Source: Thalassospira sp. HJ (GTDB lineage: Bacteria; Pseudomonadota; Alphaproteobacteria; Rhodospirillales; Thalassospiraceae). From it: a stretch of DNA of 64,000 bases. Of the stretch, positions 9,246 to 15,707 are shown one piece after another (the stretch's first letter is position 1; every line of letters starts with the position of its first letter). The position numbers were made by a program, and so were the translations under genes. Where the stretch lies: NCBI RefSeq assembly GCF_000948415.1, contig NZ_JYII01000021.1:62001-126000 (forward strand), in the 5' to 3' direction. Below the pieces are notes generated by a model. The model was not told where the DNA came from and did not search any database. It worked only from the letters and a program-made list of their open reading frames with translations.

Positions 9246-10815
9246 CGCCATGGCGCGCCGGATTGCCGGTCTTTCAGGCTGGCGCAGGCGTTTTGTCTGG
9301 CTGTTGTCCGGGGCGGTGGCGGTTTTGGCTCTGCCGCCCTTCTTTATTATTCCTGTTCTGCCGATCTGTTTTGCGGTTCTGCTCTGGAGCCTTGAGGGCG
9401 TTCGCTGCAACAAGGGTGCACTTTCAGCCGGCTGGTGGTTTGGTACGGGCCATTTTGCCGCAGGCTTTTACTGGGTCAGTCATGCCTTTCTCGTACAGCC
9501 GGAAATCTATGGCTGGATGATCCCGTTTGCCTTGCTGGGGCTTGGGGGTGGTTTGGCGATTTTCCCGATGCTGGCGGTCTGGGCTAGTTGGCGTCTGGGC
9601 GATGGCCCCATTCGGCGCGCGGTGTTGCTCGCCGTTTTCTGGGCGGTGGTCGAATATCTGCGTGGCCATGTGCTGACCGGCTTCCCCTGGAACCTTTTGG
9701 GCCATATCTGGGCGATTGATGCGGCACCGATGCAGTTTGCCTCGGTCGTCGGGGTGTACGGCCTTTCCTTTGTGACTGCCCTTTTCGCAACCTTGCCAGC
9801 GGCCTTTGTGGCCGGGAAGCCGGGCAAGCTTGCAGCCCTTGGTGGGATCATGATTGCGTTGATCCTTTGGGGTGGTGGTGCGGTGCGCCTCATGATGGTC
9901 GGGCCTGTTGCACCAGAAACTGCCCTTTCGGATCTGCCAGCCGATGTGCCGATTGTTCAGATCGTTCAGCCCAATATTCCCCAGCGTGAAAAATGGCGTC
10001 CGGAGCTGCAAAACCAGCATTTCGCTCAGCTTCTTGAGATGTCGCGCAGGCCCGAAGGCCTGCGGCCTGATCAGAAGCGGATTGTCATCTGGCCAGAAAC
10101 GGCGGCGACCTTTTTTGTCGAGACCCAGACAACGGCTCGCATGCAGATGGCCGAGATGCTTGGGCCTGATGATATCCTGATTACCGGCGCACCCCGGACC
10201 TATCCGCGTGATACCGATGAATACAAGGTCTGGAACGCGATTCAGGTGATTGATGCTGGTGGTCATATTGTCGCCAGCTTTGACAAGTTTCATCTGGTGC
10301 CGTTTGGGGAGTATGTGCCGTTCCGATTGATCCTGCCGTTTCCGAAACTGACAGCGGGCCGAACCGATTTCTCTGCCGGGCCGGGGCCACAGACCCTGTC
10401 TGTAAGGGGGATGCCAAGCTTCTCGCCACTGATTTGCTATGAAGTAATTTTCCCCGGCGCTGTGATTGACGATGACAAACAGCCCGACTGGTTATTAAAT
10501 GTTACCAACGATGGGTGGTTTGGCCACAGCGCGGGCCCATATCAACATATGGCAGCGGCCAGGTTCCGGACCATTGAGGAAGGCCGCCCCCTCGTAAGGG
10601 CAGCCTATGCAGGGGTATCGGTGACGTTCGATGCCTATGGGCGCAAGGTGGAGAGCCTGTCCTTAGGAGAGAGGGGGATCCTCGTGCACCCCCTTTCGAG
10701 TGATAAAAACCATACAACAGTATATTATTTGTGGCGTGACTTGCTATTTTACGGTATTGTTACCTTCTTCGCCGTTCTCGCTATGGGATATAGACGCAAA
10801 GTAAAATCCCTCTAG
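9238..10815 (+). CDS. lnt: Apolipoprotein N-acyltransferase Lnt
   Basis: Inner-membrane enzyme that adds the third acyl chain to the N-terminal cysteine of lipoproteins. The 525-residue protein begins with about six hydrophobic membrane segments (for example GFYWVSHAFLV and LRGHVLTGFPWNLLG), followed by a periplasmic nitrilase-fold domain. Nitrilase catalytic elements are visible: WPETAATFFVE (Glu), FDKFHLVPFGEYVPF (Lys region) and LICYEVIFPG (nucleophilic Cys). It starts at ATG 9238 inside the end of corC; ATG 9250 is an alternative. A CHAP-domain lipoprotein at 49.6 kb is a potential client in this same window. Confidence 0.95.
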   Translation: MIDAMARRIAGLSGWRRRFVWLLSGAVAVLALPPFFIIPVLPICFAVLLWSLEGVRCNKGALSAGWWFGTGHFAAGFYWVSHAFLVQPEIYGWMIPFALLGLGGGLAIFPMLAVWASWRLGDGPIRRAVLLAVFWAVVEYLRGHVLTGFPWNLLGHIWAIDAAPMQFASVVGVYGLSFVTALFATLPAAFVAGKPGKLAALGGIMIALILWGGGAVRLMMVGPVAPETALSDLPADVPIVQIVQPNIPQREKWRPELQNQHFAQLLEMSRRPEGLRPDQKRIVIWPETAATFFVETQTTARMQMAEMLGPDDILITGAPRTYPRDTDEYKVWNAIQVIDAGGHIVASFDKFHLVPFGEYVPFRLILPFPKLTAGRTDFSAGPGPQTLSVRGMPSFSPLICYEVIFPGAVIDDDKQPDWLLNVTNDGWFGHSAGPYQHMAAARFRTIEEGRPLVRAAYAGVSVTFDAYGRKVESLSLGERGILVHPLSSDKNHTTVYYLWRDLLFYGIVTFFAVLAMGYRRKVKSL

Positions 10816-10903
10816 GCGGCTGAAAAATTTACCGAACCGTCCAGAAATTGTCCCTCAAAACAAGGACGGATCAGGTCGGAGTGAGAGAAGGAACTACCTC
10901 AAA

Positions 10904-11398
10904 ATGTCGCCTAAGGATGAAACTAAGATGGTAAAGAACACACGTGGTCGGGGCCGTGGCCGGACTGCAAGTGGGGCTCCAAATCCTGTCGATATTCACG
11001 TTGGTGCGCGTGTTCGACTGCGCCGGACGCTTCTTGGCATGAGCCAGGAAAAGCTTGGCGAAGCGATTGGCCTGACATTCCAGCAAGTGCAGAAATACGA
11101 ACGTGGTGCCAACCGTGTCGGTGCGTCGCGTCTGTATGATCTGTCACGGGTTCTTGAAGTGCCTGTATCATTCTTCTTCGACGACATGCCCGACGAAATT
11201 TCGTCCAAGTCGGTGCATGAACGTCGTGAAATGTCCGAAAGCCCGGACCCGTTTGACAACGATCCGATGAACCGTCGTGAAACGTTGGAACTGGTGCGTG
11301 CCTATTACCGGATTACCGATCCGAACCAGCGCAAGAAAATCTTTGAACTCGTCAAATCAATGGGCGCATTGCAGGGCACTGATTCCGATCAGAAATAA
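10904..11398 (+). CDS. XRE-family helix-turn-helix regulator (PhrR/PraR-like)
   Basis: A 164-residue regulator with an XRE helix-turn-helix at about residues 28-82 (VGARVRLRRTLLGMSQEKLGEAIG ... QVQKYERGANRVGASRL) and a short acidic C-terminal extension. The lnt-XRE-metK order recurs in alphaproteobacteria, where the rhizobial relatives PhrR/PraR are described as stress- or quorum-linked regulators. Its target here is unknown. The N-terminal 20 residues are basic and glycine/arginine rich (KNTRGRGRGRT). ATG 10904 is used, with ATG 10928 as an alternative. It is followed by its own terminator, so it is not in one transcript with metK unless read-through occurs. Confidence 0.88.
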   Translation: MSPKDETKMVKNTRGRGRGRTASGAPNPVDIHVGARVRLRRTLLGMSQEKLGEAIGLTFQQVQKYERGANRVGASRLYDLSRVLEVPVSFFFDDMPDEISSKSVHERREMSESPDPFDNDPMNRRETLELVRAYYRITDPNQRKKIFELVKSMGALQGTDSDQK

Positions 11399-11424
11399 TC
11401 GGATTACCCGATCATTTTGGATAC

Positions 11425-11465
11425 AGGACGTAGTTCACAGAGCGTGAATTACGTCCTTGTCTTTA
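11425..11465 (+). terminator. Terminator after the XRE regulator
   Basis: A 14-bp stem (11425-11438 with 11444-11457, one G-U pair, five-base loop) is followed by TGTCTTTAT. It separates the XRE regulator from the metK leader. Confidence 0.75.
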
Positions 11466-11468
11466 TAA

Positions 11469-11512
11469 GTAAAACTAACCCGCATGTAAGGTCATCCGGG
11501 TTACGGTTTTAC
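11469..11512. repeat. Long dyad between the XRE gene and the metK leader
   Basis: GTAAAACTAACCCG at 11469-11482 pairs with 11497-11512 across a 14-base loop, interrupted only by a two-base bulge. It has no T-tract and directly follows the XRE terminator. It may be an operator for the neighbouring regulator, part of the metK promoter region or a processed RNA hairpin; the sequence does not decide. Confidence 0.5.
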
Positions 11513-11583
11513 GTCGATGATGCTTGACCTTCACAAAGTGATCAGGCACAACCGACGAAATAGTTCGGCCCGGCGCCGGACAC

Positions 11584-11634
11584 TGTGGACGGATTTGGAC
11601 CGCTTGCCACCACATTAAAAAAGGCTAAGTGGGC
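11584..11634 (+). promoter_or_regulatory. SAM-II (SAM_alpha) riboswitch upstream of metK
   Basis: The compact H-type pseudoknot of SAM-II can be drawn by hand. P1 is TGTGG (11584-11588) with CCACA (11610-11614). The loop contains GGATTTGGACCG followed by CTTGC (11603-11607), which pairs with the downstream GCTAAG (11624-11629) with the U bulged. The preceding ACC can pair with the following TGG. The A-rich TTAAAAAA joining strand and the GATTTG and GCTAA positions are those conserved in the family. SAM-II normally represses Met/SAM biosynthetic genes on binding SAM by masking translation, which fits its position 74 bases before the metK start. Confidence 0.85.
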
Positions 11635-11640
11635 GCTATC

Positions 11641-11656
11641 GATACGGCCTCGTATC
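11641..11656 (+). promoter_or_regulatory. Small hairpin between the riboswitch and metK
   Basis: GATACG and CGTATC form a perfect 6-bp stem with a four-base loop just after the SAM-II aptamer. It may serve as spacer or insulator between the aptamer and the ribosome-binding-site hairpin. No T-tract follows, so it is not a terminator. Confidence 0.5.
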
Positions 11657-11663
11657 GGGAGCC

Positions 11664-11696
11664 CTCCGGTCCAGTTTTGGAAACCCATTACCGGAG
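11664..11696 (+). promoter_or_regulatory. RBS-sequestering hairpin of metK
   Basis: CTCCGGT (11664-11670) is perfectly complementary to ACCGGAG (11690-11696). The 3' arm contains the GGAG of the metK Shine-Dalgarno sequence (GGAGAAGG, 11693-11700), so the hairpin would hide the ribosome-binding site. Its place downstream of the SAM-II aptamer makes it a likely part of the expression platform. Confidence 0.6.
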
Positions 11697-11707
11697 AAGG
11701 TCTTATT

Positions 11708-12880
11708 ATGTCTCTTTCCGATTATCTATTTACCAGTGAATCCGTCTCGGAAGGTCATCCGGACAAAGTCTGTGACCGCATTTCCGATTCCATCGTTGAT
11801 GCTTTTCTTGCTGCGGATGAAGATTCGCGCGTTGCTGTTGAAACCCTTGCCACCACCAACCGCGTGGTTCTGGCAGGCGAAGTACGTGGCCCTGAAAGCG
11901 TGACCAAAGAGGTCATGATCGAAAAGGCCCGTCAGGCAATCCGTGACATCGGTTACGAGCAGGACGGCTTCCACTGGAAGACGGCCGAGATTGAATGCCA
12001 CGTGCATGAACAGTCTGTTGATATTGCACAGGGCGTTGACTCTGCTGGTGAAAAAGACCTTGGCGCTGGTGACCAGGGCATAATGTTTGGTTACGCTTGT
12101 AACGAAACCGATGAACTGATGCCGGCACCGATCCAGTTTTCGCACCGTATCCTGCGCGCGATGGCTGCTGACCGTCACTCGGGCAAAGCCCCGCAGTTCG
12201 GTCCGGATGCCAAAAGCCAGGTAACCCTGCGCTATGCCGGTGGCAAGCCGGTTGCTGCAACCTCTGTTGTTGTGTCGACCCAGCATGCCGAAGGCCTGTC
12301 GCAGAACGACGTTCGCGACCTGGTTCTCCCTTACGTCGAGGCTGCCCTGCCGGAAGGCTGGCTGCCGCCGGCTGATGAAATCTACATCAACCCGACGGGT
12401 CGTTTTGTGATTGGTGGTCCTGATGGTGATGCCGGCCTGACCGGCCGTAAGATCATCGTTGATACCTATGGTGGTGCGGCCCCGCATGGTGGTGGCGCGT
12501 TTTCGGGTAAGGACCCGACCAAGGTTGACCGTTCGGCTGCTTATGCTGCGCGTTATCTTGCGAAAAACGTTGTTGCTGCTGGTCTTGCGGAAAAATGCAC
12601 CATTCAGCTTGCTTACGCAATTGGCGTTTCCAAGCCGCTGGCGCTTTACGTGAACAACCACGACACCGGCAATGTTGACGAGACGAAACTCGGTGACGTT
12701 CTGCGTCAGCTGATGGATCTCAGCCCGCGTGGCATTCGTGAGCATCTTTCACTTTGCCGTCCGATCTATACGCCGTCTTCTGCTTATGGTCACTTTGGCC
12801 GTCAGCCGACCAACGATGGTGGCTTCTCCTGGGAGCGCACCGATCTGGTCAGCGATCTGAAATCGGCATTCGGTGCCTGA
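11708..12880 (+). CDS. metK: S-adenosylmethionine synthetase MetK
   Basis: Makes S-adenosylmethionine from methionine and ATP. The 390-residue protein begins with [21 protein letters not shown], contains [16 protein letters not shown] and the second signature [19 protein letters not shown], and has normal length. The start at ATG 11708 is fixed by the GGAGAAGG ribosome-binding site and the family N-terminus; the upstream open frame covers the riboswitch leader. Feedback control by SAM through the SAM-II element is the natural reading. A strong terminator follows the gene. Confidence 0.97.
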   Translation: MSLSDYLFTSESVSEGHPDKVCDRISDSIVDAFLAADEDSRVAVETLATTNRVVLAGEVRGPESVTKEVMIEKARQAIRDIGYEQDGFHWKTAEIECHVHEQSVDIAQGVDSAGEKDLGAGDQGIMFGYACNETDELMPAPIQFSHRILRAMAADRHSGKAPQFGPDAKSQVTLRYAGGKPVAATSVVVSTQHAEGLSQNDVRDLVLPYVEAALPEGWLPPADEIYINPTGRFVIGGPDGDAGLTGRKIIVDTYGGAAPHGGGAFSGKDPTKVDRSAAYAARYLAKNVVAAGLAEKCTIQLAYAIGVSKPLALYVNNHDTGNVDETKLGDVLRQLMDLSPRGIREHLSLCRPIYTPSSAYGHFGRQPTNDGGFSWERTDLVSDLKSAFGA

Positions 12881-12936
12881 TTGGCAGAAAGCGTGTAAAA
12901 CTGCGATTTGCCAAAATCGCATGACGTGATAAGAGG

Positions 12937-12970
12937 CGGGCGGCCCGGACATATCGGGCCGCCCGTTTTG
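12937..12970 (+). terminator. metK terminator
   Basis: An 11-bp GC-rich stem, 12937-12947 with 12955-12965 around a seven-base loop, is followed by TTTTG. A smaller dyad (GCGATTT ... AAAATCGC) lies just before it at 12903-12920. Confidence 0.8.
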
Positions 12971-13022
12971 ATTTAAAGACGACCTGACCCGCAAATTCCG
13001 ACCCTGATCGACTGAAACGACC

Positions 13023-13742
13023 ATGCGCAATAAAGACCGCCCGATCCCGACACCTGATCGTCCGAACTTCTATGGCCGTCGCGGCAGCCGACCGCTCAAG
13101 GATTCCCGCAAGGCCCTTGTTGATGCAATGCTGCCCAAGATCGGCATCACCTATCCGGACGAAGCCGGGATTGATCCCAACAGCTATTTCGATGGTACGC
13201 CCGATCAGCTTTGGCTGGAAATCGGCTTTGGCGGGGGTGAACACCTTGCCGGTCAGGCCGAAGCCAATCCGGGCATCGGAATTATTGGTGCAGAGCCATT
13301 CATGGACGGGGTTGGAAGCCTGTTGCGCCACCTTGATGAGCGCAATCTTTCCAATGTTCGCGTGGTTGCCGATGATTCGCGCCCGCTGCTGTACAAACTT
13401 GTGGATGCCTGTTTTGATCGGGCCTTTTTGCTATTTCCCGATCCCTGGCCAAAGAAACGCCACTCAGAACGCCGCTTTATCGGCCCAAAGAACTTGGCAC
13501 TGCTTGCACGTCTTCTGAAAGACGGGGCGGAGTTTCGGGTTGCCAGCGATGATATGCAGTATATTTCCTGGACCCTGCAGCATATGCACAACCACCCGGA
13601 TTTCGAATGGCTGGCCGAAGGTCCTGATGACTGGCGCACCCCGCCAAGCGACTGGGTCAAAACCCGCTATGAGCAAAAGGCGCTGCGTCAGGGCAAGAAA
13701 TGCAACTACCTGCGTTTCCGTCGTAAAAAGCGTGCGGCCTGA
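13023..13742 (+). CDS. trmB: tRNA (guanine-N7-)-methyltransferase TrmB
   Basis: Methylates N7 of G46 in the tRNA variable loop. The 239-residue protein shows RPNFYGRRGSRPLK at the N-terminus, the SAM-binding strand LWLEIGFGGGEHL, and the TrmB signature LLFPDPWPKKRHSERRFI. It sits downstream of metK, whose product it uses, but behind the metK terminator. A very strong terminator closes the gene, after which the conserved gene order is broken by the heme-acquisition island before resuming with rimP. Confidence 0.95.
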   Translation: MRNKDRPIPTPDRPNFYGRRGSRPLKDSRKALVDAMLPKIGITYPDEAGIDPNSYFDGTPDQLWLEIGFGGGEHLAGQAEANPGIGIIGAEPFMDGVGSLLRHLDERNLSNVRVVADDSRPLLYKLVDACFDRAFLLFPDPWPKKRHSERRFIGPKNLALLARLLKDGAEFRVASDDMQYISWTLQHMHNHPDFEWLAEGPDDWRTPPSDWVKTRYEQKALRQGKKCNYLRFRRKKRAA

Positions 13743-13772
13743 AGCTGCGTTGTCTGACAATTCAGTTTGAGA

Positions 13773-13805
13773 AAACCCGCCTGTTTCAGGCGGGTTTCTT
13801 TTTGT
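13773..13805 (+). terminator. trmB terminator
   Basis: A perfect 11-bp stem (13773-13783 with 13787-13797, loop TTT) is followed by a CTTTTTTTG-like tract. It marks the left boundary of the heme island. Confidence 0.9.
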
Positions 13806-13856
13806 GATCGTGTGGGAGGATCATGCCCCTGTACGTCAGCATAAAGTGGTTTATGT

Positions 13857-13871
13857 TGAGAATGATTTTCA
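13857..13871. promoter_or_regulatory. Fur-box-like operator upstream of the ECF sigma gene
   Basis: TGAGAATGATTTTCA fits the 7-1-7 Fur consensus TGATAATnATTATCA at 13 of 15 positions and is itself a near-perfect palindrome. It lies 50-65 bases before the sigma-factor start, suitable for iron-dependent repression of the whole signalling cascade. The operator preference of this organism's Fur/Mur is not known from sequence alone. Confidence 0.6.
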
Positions 13872-13921
13872 TGTGCGATATAGTGCGTGGCTCATCTTCT
13901 TGATGTCGAAGTCAAACCGGC

Positions 13922-14485
13922 ATGTTTTGGCCCCACCTTAGTGCCGGTTTGCAGATCAGTCCGAAGGTCCGACCCGTGCCACATTGGGATGTAAACAAGC
14001 TCTTTCGAACCTATCATTCGCGACTTCTGCAATTTGTGCGGCGGCGCAAGCTGTCATGGCACATGGCAGATGACATTGTGCAGGACACGTTCCTGCGTAT
14101 CATTGCAACGCCATCACTGCCCGAGCAGGATTTTGCCAAGTCCTATCTGTATCGTACCGCGAATAATCTGGTAATTGATCATTTCCGACGTGAACGGATC
14201 CTGAGCTTTGTCCCCGATCCGGACAAAGCATTCGAAATGCTGGCAGACGATACCCCGTCGCCCGAGCAAATCGCCTGGTCACGTCAGGAACTGAAACGAT
14301 TGCAGAAAATCCTGCAAAAGCTCCCAAAGCATCACCGCGACGTTTTCATTCTGGCCCGTATTGAAAGTCTGACATATGTGCAGATTGGTGAAAAACTCGG
14401 GATTCCCAGCCAGACAGCCTTTAGCAGAATGGTCCGTGCACTTGGCCTGATCAAAGAAGCGATGGATCAGGCGGAAAAAAAGTGA
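13922..14485 (+). CDS. FecI/HasI-type ECF RNA polymerase sigma factor
   Basis: An extracytoplasmic-function sigma factor of the iron-starvation group, 187 residues from the ATG at 13922. Region 2 is seen in HMADDIVQDTFLRII and SYLYRTANNLVIDHFRRER, and region 4 in LPKHHRDVFILARIESLTYVQIGEKLGIP. A GTG at 13976 (VPHWDVNKLF) with a weak AAGG upstream would give a shorter protein closer to typical ECF length. The neighbours (anti-sigma, STN-bearing receptor, hemophore) match the Serratia hasI-hasS-hasR-hasA logic, so activation by hemophore-bound heme at the cell surface is inferred. A Fur-box-like sequence precedes it. Confidence 0.9.
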   Translation: MFWPHLSAGLQISPKVRPVPHWDVNKLFRTYHSRLLQFVRRRKLSWHMADDIVQDTFLRIIATPSLPEQDFAKSYLYRTANNLVIDHFRRERILSFVPDPDKAFEMLADDTPSPEQIAWSRQELKRLQKILQKLPKHHRDVFILARIESLTYVQIGEKLGIPSQTAFSRMVRALGLIKEAMDQAEKK

Positions 14486-14606
14486 TCGGGACTTCGGATA
14501 TTTCGCGCGTTCGTTCGTTAAAACCTATAGAGCGGAATCATACCTTGTGTTCGGGTGACGCGGTCAGAGCAGGCCCGAACAGTTGAAACCAGAAAACAAC
14601 CAGACA

Positions 14607-15533
14607 ATGGCAAAAGCAAGTAGCATGAACTCTTTGCGAGATCCGGTATCAGAGCAAGCAGCCTATTGGTTCGCCTTGCTGCTTGATGGCAGTGAAAGCG
14701 AAGAAGATCGTCAGAAATTTGCACAATGGGTGGCGCAAGACCCGGCGCATCCAAGGGCATTTTCCGATATCGAGCGTCTGTGGAGTGGCAGTTCAAGCCT
14801 TGATTTTACGTCTTCGACCCATATCGGACGGCGCGCCATGCTCGGCGGTTCCCTAGCGACCATCCTGCTTGCAGGGGGGTGGGGGGCATATCGCTACCAC
14901 CCGCTGGCCGATGTCAGAACGCAAACCGGCCAGCGACGTGAAATCAGCATCCCCGGACAACGCGGACGCAGCATTGTTGCCAGCAACAGCATTCTGTCTT
15001 TCGTGTCTGATGGCCGCATGACCGGGGTCGAAATACATCAGGGCGAAGCATGGTTCGAACATGAGGGCGATGATGGTGCCTTTTTCGTCCGCGCCCAAAA
15101 CGGAAGAACCTTGTCGACCGGCGGAACGTTTGATGTCGCCGCCTATGATGGTGCAGTAACAGTGATCGCCGAAACCAATCCGCTTATGGTCGATATTGCC
15201 GGTGGGCGCCATATCGTCGCCGAGGGCAATGCCATGACATACGATGCCACTGGCGTTTCAAGGTCTGCTCATCCGGTTGATGTGCAATCCGCGCTGGCCT
15301 GGCGTCAGGGACAGTTAGTCTTCATGGGCGAACCGCTTGTACATGTTGCGACGGTGCTAGAGCGCTGGCAGCTGGGCAAGATCGTTATTATGAGTGGTGC
15401 ATTGAAGAGGCGGCCAGTGACACTGGTCGTCGATCTGGACCGGTCGCGTGACGTCGTGCCGGTTCTTGCAGATGTCTTGCATGTCGATGTGATGCGCTTC
15501 ACCGACTATCTGACCGTTATCCGGGACGTCTGA
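14607..15533 (+). CDS. FecR/HasS-type transmembrane anti-sigma regulator
   Basis: Relays a signal from the outer-membrane receptor to the ECF sigma factor. The cytoplasmic N-terminal DUF4880 segment (EQAAYWFALLLDGSESEEDRQKFAQWV) is followed by a single membrane segment around residues 75-95 (MLGGSLATILLAGGWGAYRY) and a periplasmic FecR domain (TQTGQRREISIPGQ ... GTFDVAAYDG). The C-terminal part, SALAWRQGQLVF, is the conserved stretch thought to contact the STN domain. The start is assigned to ATG 14607, with TTG 14583 and ATG 14625 as alternatives. It lies between its sigma factor and the receptor, as in fec and has systems. Confidence 0.9.
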   Translation: MAKASSMNSLRDPVSEQAAYWFALLLDGSESEEDRQKFAQWVAQDPAHPRAFSDIERLWSGSSSLDFTSSTHIGRRAMLGGSLATILLAGGWGAYRYHPLADVRTQTGQRREISIPGQRGRSIVASNSILSFVSDGRMTGVEIHQGEAWFEHEGDDGAFFVRAQNGRTLSTGGTFDVAAYDGAVTVIAETNPLMVDIAGGRHIVAEGNAMTYDATGVSRSAHPVDVQSALAWRQGQLVFMGEPLVHVATVLERWQLGKIVIMSGALKRRPVTLVVDLDRSRDVVPVLADVLHVDVMRFTDYLTVIRDV

Positions 15534-15571
15534 GCCAGATTTATGGGTAAAGATCCTTAGGCCAGACAACT

Positions 15572-15598
15572 AAAATAATTGCAAATAACAATTATTTT
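15572..15598. promoter_or_regulatory. Perfect 10-bp inverted repeat upstream of hasR
   Basis: AAAATAATTG (15572-15581) and CAATTATTTT (15589-15598) are exact inverted copies separated by seven bases, about 110 bases before the receptor start. Size and AT content suit a repressor operator, possibly for Fur/Mur or Irr. It could also form an RNA hairpin, but no T-tract beyond the arm supports termination. Confidence 0.55.
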
Positions 15599-15707
15599 CA
15601 AAAAAGATCATTTTGTTTCAGATAAATGCAAAACCCCCTCGTCTGAGAAAGTAGCGAAACAGCAATGCGACTAAGTTGCATTCGTGAAATCAGGAGACCA
15701 TAATAAA

